DNA of 64,000 nucleotides from Oleiharenicola lentus (GCF_004118375.1 NZ_SDHX01000001.1:806001-870000), one strand, 5' to 3'. Shown: positions 52,408 to 62,693, numbered from the stretch's first letter. The notes: generated by a model not told the origin, from the letters alone. A program made the numbers and translations.

Positions 52408-52773
52408 CTATTCCGCGGTCTTGGGGCTGATGACGTTTGCCACCTTGCTCACGGAGTCAGCCGGGAAACCGCCGCGCTTGGCGTGTTCGCGGATCATCTC
52501 CTCGTTCGGCGCCATGTAGATGCAGTAGATCTTGTCGCCGGTCACATAGCTCTGCACCCACTGGATCTCGGGACCGAGGTCCTTCAGGACGCCGCAGGAG
52601 GTGCGGGAGATGTCGCGGAGCTGTTCGGGCGTGAGTTTGCCCGCGGCGGGGATGTTCCGCTCGATCACATACAGGTTGTGGCCGGCCGTGGGCGCCGGGG
52701 AGGAATTGGCGAGAGCGGAAGCCGAGGTGATGACACCCAGCAACGAGGCGAGCAGCAGATGGGTCGTGTTCAT
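52408..52773 (-). CDS. Secreted DUF4242 domain protein
   Basis: The 121 residues have a signal peptide (MNTTHLLLASLLGVITSASALA). The DUF4242 pattern follows: HNLYVIERNIPAAGKLTPEQLRDISRTSCGVLKDLGPEIQWVQSYVTGDKIYCIYMAPNEEMIREHAKRGGFPADSVSKV. This small ferredoxin-like fold is of unknown function; the secreted form is less common than cytoplasmic ones. Confidence 0.85.
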   Translation of the reverse strand: MNTTHLLLASLLGVITSASALANSSPAPTAGHNLYVIERNIPAAGKLTPEQLRDISRTSCGVLKDLGPEIQWVQSYVTGDKIYCIYMAPNEEMIREHAKRGGFPADSVSKVANVISPKTAE

Positions 52774-52847
52774 GCGCGGAGTCTAGCGCAGGCGAGGCCG
52801 GGCCCCCTAGGACAAGGACCGGAATTTCCCGGCCAGCCGCGCCGCCC

Positions 52848-53801
52848 TCAGGCTGGCAGCCGGGCGCGGGGCGAATGGCCGAAGTGCCCGCGGTAGAGGT
52901 TGCGCAGCTGGCGGCCGTCGCTGAAGCCGCAGGCGCGGGCCACGTCCTCCACCTTGGAACCGTCTTCGCGCAGCAGCGCCCGGGCCCGCTCGAGGCGCAG
53001 CTCGCGGAGATAGGCCCCGATCGAGAGGCCGAGGCTGCGCTGGAACCGGCGCGACAGGTTCCGGGGACTCGAGCCGACCCGCGCCGCCAGCAGCTCGATG
53101 CCCGGCGGCGCGTCGAGGTGCTCGATCAGCAGGGTCTGCGCGCGGTGCACGACATCGTCGAGGTGGTTGCGGTAGCGCAGGTAGATGCTGTCCTGCTCCG
53201 ACTCGCCGTGGCGGCGCAGGTAGATCACGAGCCGGCGCGCCACCTCGAACGCCAGCCGCGACCCGTGGCGCTGCGCGACCAGATGGATGGCCAGGTCGAT
53301 GCCCGCGGCGACGCCGGCGCTCGTGAACACATGGCCGGCCTCCGCGAACAGGATGCCCGAGCGCACCTGCGTGCGGGGATACTGGCGCTGCAGGTCCGCG
53401 TTGTCGGCCCAGTGCGTGACGCACGGCTTGCCGTCCAGCACGCCCGCCTCCGCGAGGAAAAACGCGCCGGTGCAGGTGGAGCAGACGGTCGCGCCGTCGC
53501 GGCTGGCGCGCCGGATCCATTCGAAAAACGCGGGATGCCGCCGCATCGCCCGCACCGCCGGCTCGGTCGCGCCTTGGAATCCGGCCACCACGAGGATGTC
53601 GTCGCGGGCGAGCGCGACCCGGCGGTAGGACCGCAGGTTGCCGAACTGCAGGTTGCCCGCCACCGGCTCCGACCGGTTCAGGCCGCACATCACGAATTCA
53701 TAGGCCTCGCCGGAATGGATGGCCGCCATCTGGAAGACCTGCAACGGCCCGACCAGGTCGAGCGCGGTCACATCGGGCGGAATGAAGAATACGACGCGCA
53801 T
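52848..53801 (-). CDS. GlxA-family AraC-type transcriptional regulator
   Basis: The 317 residues have an N-terminal DJ-1/PfpI-like domain (VVFFIPPDVTALDLVGPLQVFQMA; nucleophile-elbow region TVCSTCTGAFFLAEAG) and a C-terminal AraC HTH domain (GIELLAARVGSSPRNLSRRFQRSLGLSIGAYLRELRLERARALL, VEDVARACGFSDGRQLRNLYRGHFGHSPRARLP). The effector is unknown. ATG at 53801 (MRVVFFI) starts the DJ-1 domain; a 27-residue upstream extension is unlikely. No obvious target gene is adjacent. Confidence 0.9.
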   Translation of the reverse strand: MRVVFFIPPDVTALDLVGPLQVFQMAAIHSGEAYEFVMCGLNRSEPVAGNLQFGNLRSYRRVALARDDILVVAGFQGATEPAVRAMRRHPAFFEWIRRASRDGATVCSTCTGAFFLAEAGVLDGKPCVTHWADNADLQRQYPRTQVRSGILFAEAGHVFTSAGVAAGIDLAIHLVAQRHGSRLAFEVARRLVIYLRRHGESEQDSIYLRYRNHLDDVVHRAQTLLIEHLDAPPGIELLAARVGSSPRNLSRRFQRSLGLSIGAYLRELRLERARALLREDGSKVEDVARACGFSDGRQLRNLYRGHFGHSPRARLPA

Positions 53802-53909
53802 GGCAACTGCTCGGGCAGCATGGGTGCTCCGGGCCGGAACGTCAAAGCCCGCTTGGTCCAGCGGGGGCAAGGGAAAGGTCAAACCTCGGCAGGGAACGCC
53901 GAACTGATT

Positions 53910-54181
53910 TTAACCACTGATGCTCCGCCTAACGGCTACGCTTTAAAATCCCCTACGCCTTATCGGCTCCGGTTTTGGTTCCGGGGAGCGGCTTCCTGTT
54001 GCTGCCTGCTGGCAGCCCGGGATCAGTCGCGCAGCCTGCGCTGCGGCTGAAATCGCCGCTGGGAAGCTGGAAAGTTCGATTGTCAGCCGGCGATTAGCCG
54101 GCCCCCGAAGCCCCGAAGCGAAGCCGATTAGGCGTAGCTGCACTCCGTAGCGCAGCCGGTAGGCGGAGCATTAGTGGTTAA
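53910..54181. mobile_element. 272-bp long inverted-repeat element (MITE-like)
   Basis: The ends TTAACCACTGATGCTCCGCC (53910 on) and the complement of GGCGGAGCATTAGTGGTTAA (ending 54181) pair almost perfectly. Inner arms CTACGCCTTATCGGCT and AGCCGATTAGGCGTAG also pair, so the whole element can fold into one long hairpin with a central bulge. No open frame. It lies between glxA and a winged-helix-like gene. Confidence 0.7.
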
Positions 54182-54204
54182 ACCAGGATCGGTGATTCCT
54201 CGGC

Positions 54205-54402
54205 TTACCCGATCCGGGCTTCGCCCTTGGGGGTGAGGGCGTAGCATTTTTCGGCGGGGCGGTGTTCGAGGAGGCCCGCTTTGATCCAGGCGGTGAGCTG
54301 TTTCTTGCCCACCGTGCGCGCATGGCTCTCGGGGATCGTGCCGAGGGAGCCCATGAAGAGGGTCCGCAGCTTGAAGGCGTCAGGGGATTTCGAGAGGGGC
54401 AT
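54205..54402 (-). CDS. Small winged-helix-like protein, 65 aa (intact copy)
   Basis: MPLSKSPDAFKLRTLFMGSL, then ESHARTVGKKQLTAWIKAGLLEHRPAEKCYALTPKGEARIG. The helix GKKQLTAWIKAGLL followed by a beta hairpin CYALTPKG reads as the end of a winged-helix DNA-binding domain. Nearly identical to 55386-55583 and repeated twice more in broken form. The conservation of intact frames in two copies suggests a real product. Confidence 0.65.
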   Translation of the reverse strand: MPLSKSPDAFKLRTLFMGSLGTIPESHARTVGKKQLTAWIKAGLLEHRPAEKCYALTPKGEARIG

Positions 54403-54590
54403 GGACCGGGCGAGGGCTGAGGGCAACTGGGCTGGCGCCGGCGGGGCAGTCTAGCGGCAACACGCGAGCTGTTCCGGCTTCGCATGCGATGCGTCGGCAT
54501 GCTTCGCGCAGATGACGCTGAGGGCGCAAAGGCAGGAAACAACGAACTTGTTTAGGGGCAAAGGCGGGGTAGGGTGCCGGCGTGAAGAGC

Positions 54591-54767
54591 ATGATCAAAA
54601 CCGCTTCCACTCGCCGCAACGGGCACACGGGCCGTCCGGTGGCGAAGGGGGCGCGTTCCAATGGCACGAGCTTTGCCGCCGCGGCGGCAAAGTATCGGGG
54701 CATGTTGAAGGACGCGCCACCCGACCTCTCGACCCGTGAAGGCTTCGGACGTCCGGTATCTCGTTGA
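54591..54767 (+). CDS. Putative VapB-like antitoxin, 58 aa
   Basis: Small basic protein MIKTASTRRNGHTGRPVAKGARSNGTSFAAAAAKYRGMLKDAPPDLSTREGFGRPVSR. Its 3' end overlaps the PIN-domain gene by 32 bp, the classical order antitoxin-toxin. The C-terminal acidic/Gly stretch (DAPPDLSTREGFG) could be the toxin-binding peptide. No ribbon-helix-helix or AbrB motif is evident. GTG at 54582 is an alternative start. Confidence 0.65.
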   Translation: MIKTASTRRNGHTGRPVAKGARSNGTSFAAAAAKYRGMLKDAPPDLSTREGFGRPVSR

Positions 54768-55158
54768 TGCAGGTCCGTTGATCGGCTGGTTCAGCCGGCG
54801 GGATCAGTGGCATGCGTGGTCCACGCAGGCCTTGCAGGCGGTGGACGAAGTGCTGTGGACCTCCGAGGCGGTCTTCGCCGAGGCGTGCTACCAACTCGGC
54901 GGCAATACGCCCGAGGTGGCGGCCTTGGTGGAATTGGCCGACGGCGGGCACCTGCGGCTGCTGGCACCGTTCGGGCTGGCGACCGGGCGACTGCGCACGC
55001 TGCTGGCCAAGTATCCGCGGATGGACGTGTGCGATGCGTCGCTGGTCATGCTCTCGGAGATGCACCCCGCCGCGAAGATCGTGACCCTGGATGTGCGGGA
55101 TTTCGGCATCTACCGCCGCTTCCGCAATGAGGCGCTGCCGCTGGTCTGTCCGCGGTGA
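54736..55158 (+). CDS. PIN-domain toxin (VapC-like RNase)
   Basis: The 140 residues match a PIN domain: RYLVDAGPLIGWFSRRD (D11), TSEAVFAEACYQLGG (E), MDVCDASLVMLSEM (D) and VTLDVRDFGIYRRFRN at the end. Such proteins cleave RNA with Mg2+. GTG at 54736 gives an N-terminus with the usual short lead before the first strand and overlaps the small upstream antitoxin-like gene. Confidence 0.85.
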   Translation: MKASDVRYLVDAGPLIGWFSRRDQWHAWSTQALQAVDEVLWTSEAVFAEACYQLGGNTPEVAALVELADGGHLRLLAPFGLATGRLRTLLAKYPRMDVCDASLVMLSEMHPAAKIVTLDVRDFGIYRRFRNEALPLVCPR

Positions 55159-55307
55159 TTGCCACTGCCTGTTCCGGTGACGCCCCAGTGCGCCACCGCT
55201 CGGACCTTGTCGAGATCGGGTAAGGGCGTGCCGTTGAGGTCGGTAAGGTTGGTCTGATAGCCGTCGGCGTCGAAGGTCGGACCCTTGGTTTTACGGCTGC
55301 GTTTCAT
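55110..55307 (-). CDS. Small hypothetical protein, possibly a truncated antitoxin
   Basis: MKRSRKTKGPTFDADGYQTNLTDLNGTPLPDLDKVRAVAHWGVTGTG is plausible coding sequence with an acidic middle. The rest (GSGNHRGQTSGS...) runs into the 3' end of the PIN gene on the other strand, so the C-terminus looks truncated or replaced. A 5' remnant beside an inserted vapBC pair is a reasonable reading; confidence is low. Confidence 0.35.
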   Translation of the reverse strand: MKRSRKTKGPTFDADGYQTNLTDLNGTPLPDLDKVRAVAHWGVTGTGSGNHRGQTSGSASLRKRR

Positions 55308-55385
55308 GGCCAGTAAGATGCTCAGTCCAGCAACGGGTTCCCGGTGGCAGCGGCGAAATGAGGTGCGGAGAACGCGAACGGCGGA

Positions 55386-55583
55386 CTACCCGATCCGGGC
55401 TTCGCCCTTGGGGGTGAGGGCGTAGAGCTTTTCGGCGGGGCGGTGTTCGAGGAGGCCCTCTTTGAGCCAGGCGGCGAGCTGCTTCTTGCCTACGGTGCGC
55501 GCATGGCTCTCGGGAATCGTGCCGAGGGAGCCCATGAAGAGGGTCCGCAGCTTGAAGGCGTCAGGGGATTTCGAAAGAGGCAT
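55386..55583 (-). CDS. Small winged-helix-like protein, 65 aa (second intact copy)
   Basis: Differs from the 54205 copy at only a few residues (QLAAWLKEGLLEHRPAEKLYAL). The same start and stop context is preserved. It is the last GC-rich gene before the low-GC ATPase segment. Confidence 0.65.
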   Translation of the reverse strand: MPLSKSPDAFKLRTLFMGSLGTIPESHARTVGKKQLAAWLKEGLLEHRPAEKLYALTPKGEARIG

Positions 55584-55638
55584 GGACCGAATTATAAGGC
55601 GTGAAGCCGTGCTGGGAGGAAACAACAAACAACGGTCC

Positions 55639-55708
55639 GGGGATCACGCGATTACTTGGACTGTTAGTCGTAGAGGATTTAGTTCACGTTGGATTCATCC
55701 TCGCCCCA
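55639..55708 (+). other. Weak tRNA-like remnant at the GC-composition boundary
   Basis: A 70-nt stretch begins GGGG and ends TCGCCCCA, has GGACTGTTAG like a tRNA-Asn anticodon arm and TTGGATTCATCC near a T-arm position. The acceptor pairs only at four bases and the arms are incomplete, so it cannot be a working tRNA. It lies just before the low-GC gene, where an integration remnant might sit. Confidence 0.2.
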
Positions 55709-55736
55709 TTTTCACATATCGCCTTTATCTGAAAAT

Positions 55737-56996
55737 ATGCATGCAGACTATTCCGCGGTATTCGTCCCAGGCGGGTTTCCCGTGCACACCTACAATCCTC
55801 GTTCTGAACAAAAACTGGAGGAAAGGGTTCGAGAGTCCGAAAGAAATTTATGTAAACTAGTCATAGTTACAGGACATACTAAGTCAGGTAAGACGGTCCT
55901 CACTCAGAGGGTTCTGCCTAGAAATATATCGATTTGGGTAGACGGAGGAGCGGTCAAAACAGAGGACGATTTTTGGCAAATTGTAATCGAAGCCTTGGAT
56001 GTTACCCAAACAGTCCAAATCAGTGATCAGACCGAACGCACACTCTCAGCAGGTAGTAAAGGAGGAGCGCAGATGGACCTCTTTGTCTTTAAAGGCGGCG
56101 GTGAAATTAACGCGGGGATCGCCCAAAAAAGTGGCAAAACAATAAGCAGGGCTCGTGCTGTCTCTGCGAGAGTTGCGGCATTGCAAGCGATGCGAGAAAG
56201 GAAAACGCCGCTTGTTATCGATGATTTTCACTATTTGCCAAAAGAGATCCAGGGTAGCGTGGTAAGAGCTCTTAAGCAGCTGATCTTTGAAGGGCTGCCA
56301 GTAGTGATAATTGCAATTCCGCATCGTCGGTATGACGCCATTAAAGTAGAGCGAGAAATGACCGGCAGAATTCATCCCGTTCAAATACGGTCTTGGGCAG
56401 ATGATGAGCTGCGATTTATTTCGAATACAGGGTTTCCGCTTCTAGGCACATATCTGATGCCCATTCCGCAGCAGCTATTAGCAGAGAATGCAATGGGCAG
56501 CCCACATTTAATGCAGGAATTTTGTCGCGAGATTTGTAGGTCGAAAAGGTTTCGGGAAAAGAAAGACGGTGAGGATCTGTTTCTCGATAACAATGAGCTG
56601 GAGGATATTTTTCGAGAAGTTGCCGAGTCAATTGGACGACCAATTTTTGAGAAATTGGCAAGGGGGCCACGACAAAGGTCTGACAGAATGCAGCGTGAGC
56701 TGAAGCAAGGTAAGAAGGTGGATATTTATGAGCTGGTTTTGCACGCGTTAGCATTTCTGAAACCCGGACTGGTTAGTCTGGAGTATGAAAATCTGCGTGC
56801 AGCAATTAAGGAAGTTTCTGTTCAGGGTATTCCGCAGATGCAGGAAGTCGTGCGTGTGTTAAAGCATATGGCTAAAATCGCAGCCACGGACCAGAGTTCT
56901 ACACCTGTAATCGATTTCGAGGAGTCGGAGAAAAAACTTCATATAACCGATCCCTTTTTTGCATTCTACCTTCGCTGGGGAAAGATAGGCGCCTAA
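55737..56996 (+). CDS. AAA/STAND-like ATPase of low GC content, 419 aa
   Basis: Walker A GHTKSGKT at 46-53, Walker B LVIDDFHYL at 159-167, then VVIIAIPHRRYDAI (sensor-like) and a helical C-terminal part. It ends KKLHITDPFFAFYLRWGKIG, a motif typical of the archaeal-ATPase/AAA_16 group before the domain end. No effector domain is fused. The DNA is markedly AT-richer than all neighbours, pointing to horizontal acquisition. ATG at 55737 is chosen over TTG 55689. A HEPN-like gene lies 230 bp away on the other strand; a joint role in defence is possible but unproven. Confidence 0.78.
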   Translation: MHADYSAVFVPGGFPVHTYNPRSEQKLEERVRESERNLCKLVIVTGHTKSGKTVLTQRVLPRNISIWVDGGAVKTEDDFWQIVIEALDVTQTVQISDQTERTLSAGSKGGAQMDLFVFKGGGEINAGIAQKSGKTISRARAVSARVAALQAMRERKTPLVIDDFHYLPKEIQGSVVRALKQLIFEGLPVVIIAIPHRRYDAIKVEREMTGRIHPVQIRSWADDELRFISNTGFPLLGTYLMPIPQQLLAENAMGSPHLMQEFCREICRSKRFREKKDGEDLFLDNNELEDIFREVAESIGRPIFEKLARGPRQRSDRMQRELKQGKKVDIYELVLHALAFLKPGLVSLEYENLRAAIKEVSVQGIPQMQEVVRVLKHMAKIAATDQSSTPVIDFEESEKKLHITDPFFAFYLRWGKIGA

Positions 56997-57015
56997 TATA
57001 GCAGCTGAAAAAACG

Positions 57016-57155
57016 CTAAATTCTCAGCTCGTGGTAAAGGTCGCTCGGCTGCTCTTGGAGGAAGCGAGTCGGCTGGAGAATCATCCCGCCCGGGCCGTGC
57101 TGCTGGCGACTCTTGGGTGGGTGATGTAGAATTCGTTCTTGGCGCGGGTGACCCG
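57016..57155 (-). pseudogene. Frameshifted duplicate of the pcrA 3' end
   Basis: Read on the minus strand it encodes RVTRAKNEFYITHPRVAS, then after a frameshift GPGGMILQPTRFLQEQPSDLYHELRI and stop. This aligns with the last ~45 codons of the intact helicase (RAKNELYLSYPRVASRPGPGGMMLQPTRFLQELPNDLYDELRI). It is diverged, so not a recent copy. The HEPN gene lies between it and the intact pcrA end. Confidence 0.85.
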
Positions 57156-57225
57156 TCTTCGCTGAAGCTACGCCGTGGTTAGCGGTGACGTTGAGGCCTA
57201 GGGTTTTCAAAACCGGCCGGTTGTC

Positions 57226-57729
57226 TCACAAACTCAGGGCACGGGTAGCAGCAACCAGAACTTTTTCCTGCTTCGCAGTATCCTTTAGTTCCGACACAGC
57301 ATACACCCAAGTAGTGCTCATGACGTCGCAGGCCGAATCAATATCCTTAGCGTTCACTACGCGTTTAATTAATTTCAGCCCCTTTCCGCCTCTGATGGTA
57401 ACCTTCATCTTCAACCAAGCATCAGGGTCTCGTGAGCTAAATAGCGGCGAATAATCGGAATGCACAATGGAGTTTCTGTAGGCTTCAGCTGCGAGCAGAT
57501 ACCGACACGCATGCCTACAGATTGACCATTGTTGTTTCGTGCCTCGCTGGTGCACTAAAGCTGAGTATAGATCAACTTTCTGACCAAAGCTAAGTGCGCC
57601 TAGAAATACATGCCTCTCATTGATGGACCTTGCTGAGAGAAGTTTCGCTAGGACATCGGTCAAATTTCGCTCAGTCACTTGAAATAACATTACCACGCGC
57701 CCGACAGCTTCTTGAATGTTTGAGCTCAT
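57226..57729 (-). CDS. HEPN-like protein with RNxxxH motif, 167 aa
   Basis: All-helical protein with EAYRNSIVHSDYS, where R85-N86-x3-H90 forms the RNxxxH signature of HEPN ribonucleases. Flanking segments are VVMLFQVTERNLTDVLAKLL, FLGALSFGQKVDLYSALVH and CDVMSTTWVYAVSELKD. The family includes toxins of abortive-infection and toxin-antitoxin systems. ATG at 57729 is preferred; a longer start at 57777 would overlap pcrA by 7 bp. It sits between pcrA and its duplicated end, with somewhat lower GC than the chromosome. Confidence 0.65.
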   Translation of the reverse strand: MSSNIQEAVGRVVMLFQVTERNLTDVLAKLLSARSINERHVFLGALSFGQKVDLYSALVHQRGTKQQWSICRHACRYLLAAEAYRNSIVHSDYSPLFSSRDPDAWLKMKVTIRGGKGLKLIKRVVNAKDIDSACDVMSTTWVYAVSELKDTAKQEKVLVAATRALSL

Positions 57730-57770
57730 GAGTTTGGGCTTACGTTGGCCGAGCAGCTGAGTGAACGGTG

Positions 57771-59789
<2,019 letters not shown>

Positions 59790-60079
59790 GAATGCGGAGC
59801 TCAGAGGACAGGGGGCGGAGGACAGAAAGCAAGCAGGGAGCAGGGGGAGAACACAAAGCAGCGAAGGAGCGAAGGGGTGGGCTTGGCTGCTTGGCTCCTT
59901 GGTGTTCATTCCTGCCGGCGAGAAAATTGCCCGGGGCTTGTCCTCGCTCTCGCGTGAAAAAACCAAGGCGAGGTGCCCACGGAACATACGGAAGAAGGCC
60001 GGTCGGGAGACCGGCCTTCCACAGGAAGCGACTCGCAGGGACGCGAGCCCTCCGGGCTGAGATGCGGGCGAACCGGCGG

Positions 60080-61480
60080 TTACGGTTTGCCGCCGTCGGA
60101 CTTGGAGGGGTGCACGTTCTCGCTGTAGGTGCGGGCGAGCCAGTCCTTGGGCACAGGGACGATGCAGATGTTCATCGAGCGGTTGTCCTCGGAGAGCATG
60201 GCCGACTGGATCTGGATGCGGGTGCCGTCGGGGTGGAAGGTCGGGTGGATGTGGTCGGCGGCGGTGTCCTTGTGGCCGGCGGTGAGCAGCATCATTTCGT
60301 TGGTGCGGCGATCAATCAGGTAGAGGCTGCGGGCGAAGTCGTCGCCCACGGCCCAGCGGCCGTCGGGCGAGCCGTGCACGTGCCACAGGCCGCTGCCGCT
60401 CTTGGTCTGGCCGGCGAGGTAGAAGTGGTCGTTGCGGAGGTTGATGATCGCGAGGCCGGTGGCGTGCAAACGCGAGCCGCTCGGGCCCCAGGCGTCGTCG
60501 GTGCCGACCTTGCGGTGGCCCATGATGGCGATGGCGACCTCGTCGGGGCTGATGACGGCCTCGTGGGTCACCCAGTCGTAGGGCGCCTCGGGGTAGAGTT
60601 TCCGCAGACCCGTGCCGTCGGCCATGACGGTCCAGGTGCGCTGCGGGGATTTGCCGCCGGTTTCCCAGCAGAAGACGATTTCGCCGGCCTTCCACGGGTT
60701 GGACTGCACGTGGCCGACCTGGAAGGGCACGGCGACGACGGGCGAGGCCTCGCCGGTGGCGAGGTTGAACTTGCCGACGCCGGAGGGGCCGGCGCCCATG
60801 TTGCGCGGGCCGAAGGTGTCCGCGATCTTCGTGTCCGGCGGCAGGAGTTTGGCCGCGGCCTCCTTGGTGAGGCGGAAATAGACGTAGTCCTCGTTGGCAT
60901 CGAGGGCGAGTTCCCCGCCTTGGCCGAGGTCGGGCGAGATGGTGCCGAAGACGGTCTCGTAGCTGGCGGCCGGCTGGAGCTTGTTGGCGGCGCTGTCGGC
61001 GAAGAGGCGCGCGAGATCCACGGCCACGACCTGCATGGGCTGCGGGGGCGGGCGCTCGCCGCGGGGCTCGCCGGGGCGGGGCGGACGCGGGTAGGCGTCG
61101 GGCGAGGTGTGGTTGGCCGGGCGCAGGAAGAAGAGGCGCATGGACTTCTGCGCGATGCAGAGTGCGCCGACGTAGCCGGTCTCGGTCACCTGCACGAGGT
61201 CGCCGGTCTGCTCGTTCACGGCCATGGCCTGGCCCCGCACACGATTAGAGCGGAAGATGACCCACTGGCCGTCGGCGGTCCACTGCGGGTGCGTCGGGTA
61301 GATCTTGGAGTCGCCCGCCGGTGTGCTCGTGAGGAAGGTGAGCGGGGTGCCGGTCACCGGGTCGGTGACGATCTTCTTTTCCGAGGGGAAGCGCCGGCCC
61401 ATCTGGGCGGCGGCGGGCAGGCTGAGGATTTGGACGGCGGCGAGGGCCAGGAGTCCGGTGAGCAGGGTTTTGGGGCGCAT
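60080..61480 (-). CDS. Oligogalacturonate lyase-like beta-propeller (PL22 family)
   Basis: The 466 residues have a signal peptide (MRPKTLLTGLLALAAVQILSLPAAA) and propeller repeats. RRFPSEKKIVTDPVTGTPLTFLTS and YPTHPQWTADGQWVIFRSNR match the start of PL22 lyases. Histidines in VTHEAVISPDE, LWHVHGSPDGRW and DHIHPTFHPDGT are at the spots used for Mn2+ binding in that family. It would cleave short pectin oligomers in the periplasm. A related TolB-like sugar-binding propeller cannot be excluded. The NHL-repeat gene is 24 bp upstream in the same operon. Confidence 0.75.
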   Translation of the reverse strand: MRPKTLLTGLLALAAVQILSLPAAAQMGRRFPSEKKIVTDPVTGTPLTFLTSTPAGDSKIYPTHPQWTADGQWVIFRSNRVRGQAMAVNEQTGDLVQVTETGYVGALCIAQKSMRLFFLRPANHTSPDAYPRPPRPGEPRGERPPPQPMQVVAVDLARLFADSAANKLQPAASYETVFGTISPDLGQGGELALDANEDYVYFRLTKEAAAKLLPPDTKIADTFGPRNMGAGPSGVGKFNLATGEASPVVAVPFQVGHVQSNPWKAGEIVFCWETGGKSPQRTWTVMADGTGLRKLYPEAPYDWVTHEAVISPDEVAIAIMGHRKVGTDDAWGPSGSRLHATGLAIINLRNDHFYLAGQTKSGSGLWHVHGSPDGRWAVGDDFARSLYLIDRRTNEMMLLTAGHKDTAADHIHPTFHPDGTRIQIQSAMLSEDNRSMNICIVPVPKDWLARTYSENVHPSKSDGGKP

Positions 61481-61504
61481 AGGGGTGACGGTGGGGAAAG
61501 GGGG

Positions 61505-62605
61505 TTAGCGGCGGCGCAGTACGCGGATCTTGTGGGCCTCGCTGTCGCCGAAGTAGATCGCGCCGTCGGCATCGACGAAGATGCCGTGCAGGCGGTTGAG
61601 GGCGCAAGCGAGGGGGTCGCCGTCGGCACCGTCGCCCTTGGTGCCGGTGCCGGCGATCCAGTCGAGCGTGTCGGTGCGGGCGTTGATCATCCGGACGGTG
61701 TGGCTCTCGGTGTCGGCGAGCCAGGCGTTGCCGTCGGCGTCGAGGGCAATGCCCTTGGGTCCGCTGAGCGTGGCGGCGAGGGCCGGGCCGCCGTGACCGG
61801 TGAACCCGGCGGCGCCCGTGCCCGCGATGTGGCGGATCACTCCGGCCGCGAGGTCCAGTTTGAAGACCTGGTTGCCCTCGCGCGTGACGAGCCAGAGGTT
61901 GCCGTCGCGGTCCACGTCGAGGGAGCGTGGGTTGTTGAACGGCGTGCCGGCGAGCGGTGCGCCGTCGGGGGTGGGGCCGGGTTTGCCCGTGCCGGCGAGG
62001 GTCGTGATGATCCCGGTGGCTCGGTCGATGCGCCGGATCACGTGGTTGCCGACGTCGCAGACATAGAGGTGGCCGGCGGAGTCGAACTGGATGCTGTGCG
62101 GGCCGCGAAATGAAGCCGCGGAGGCCGGGCCGCCGTCGCCGGCATAGCCGCGCCGGCTTGGGCCGCCCGCGACGGTGGTGATGATGCCGGTGCGGGCATC
62201 GATGCGGCGGATGGCGTTGTTACCGGTGTCGGCGATGAAGAGATGGCCGGCGGCGTCGAAGCGGATCTCGTGCGGGAGGTTGAGCGCGGCCGCGGTGGCG
62301 GGCCCGCCGTCGCCTGCGTAGGCGCGTTCGCCGGTGCCGGCCACGGTGCTGATTGTGCCGTCGCGGGCGATGCGCCGGACGCGGTGGCCGTTGTGTTCGC
62401 AGAACCAGAGCGCGCCATCGGGCCCGCGGACGACGCCGTAGGGGTCGTTGATTCGCGCGGCGGTGGCCGGACCGCCATCACCACTGAAACCCGCCTCTCC
62501 CGTGCCGGCCACCGTGGTCAGGGTGTAGGCGGCAGGCATGAAGGCAGGAATAGCCAAAAGGAGGCCGGTCGCGAGGAGCCGGCGGGCGCAGGGGGGCAGG
62601 GGCAT
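61505..62605 (-). CDS. Secreted NHL-repeat beta-propeller protein
   Basis: The 366 residues have a signal peptide (MPLPPCARRLLATGLLLAIPAFMPAA). Repeats of the form TVAGTGEAGFSGDGGPATAA...INDPYGVVRGPDGALWFCEHNGHRVRRI recur about six times, giving a six-bladed NHL propeller. The role is probably binding or an unknown enzymatic step at the cell surface. ATG at 62605 starts the signal peptide. It is co-directional with the PL22-like gene. Confidence 0.85.
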   Translation of the reverse strand: MPLPPCARRLLATGLLLAIPAFMPAAYTLTTVAGTGEAGFSGDGGPATAARINDPYGVVRGPDGALWFCEHNGHRVRRIARDGTISTVAGTGERAYAGDGGPATAAALNLPHEIRFDAAGHLFIADTGNNAIRRIDARTGIITTVAGGPSRRGYAGDGGPASAASFRGPHSIQFDSAGHLYVCDVGNHVIRRIDRATGIITTLAGTGKPGPTPDGAPLAGTPFNNPRSLDVDRDGNLWLVTREGNQVFKLDLAAGVIRHIAGTGAAGFTGHGGPALAATLSGPKGIALDADGNAWLADTESHTVRMINARTDTLDWIAGTGTKGDGADGDPLACALNRLHGIFVDADGAIYFGDSEAHKIRVLRRR

Positions 62606-62693
62606 GGGGTCGAAGCAGGAGACGTTACCGTAGGCAGGTCGTTTCACCGCGCATAGGGCAATTTTGCGGACAGTTCGGTTATCAAACCCGGCT

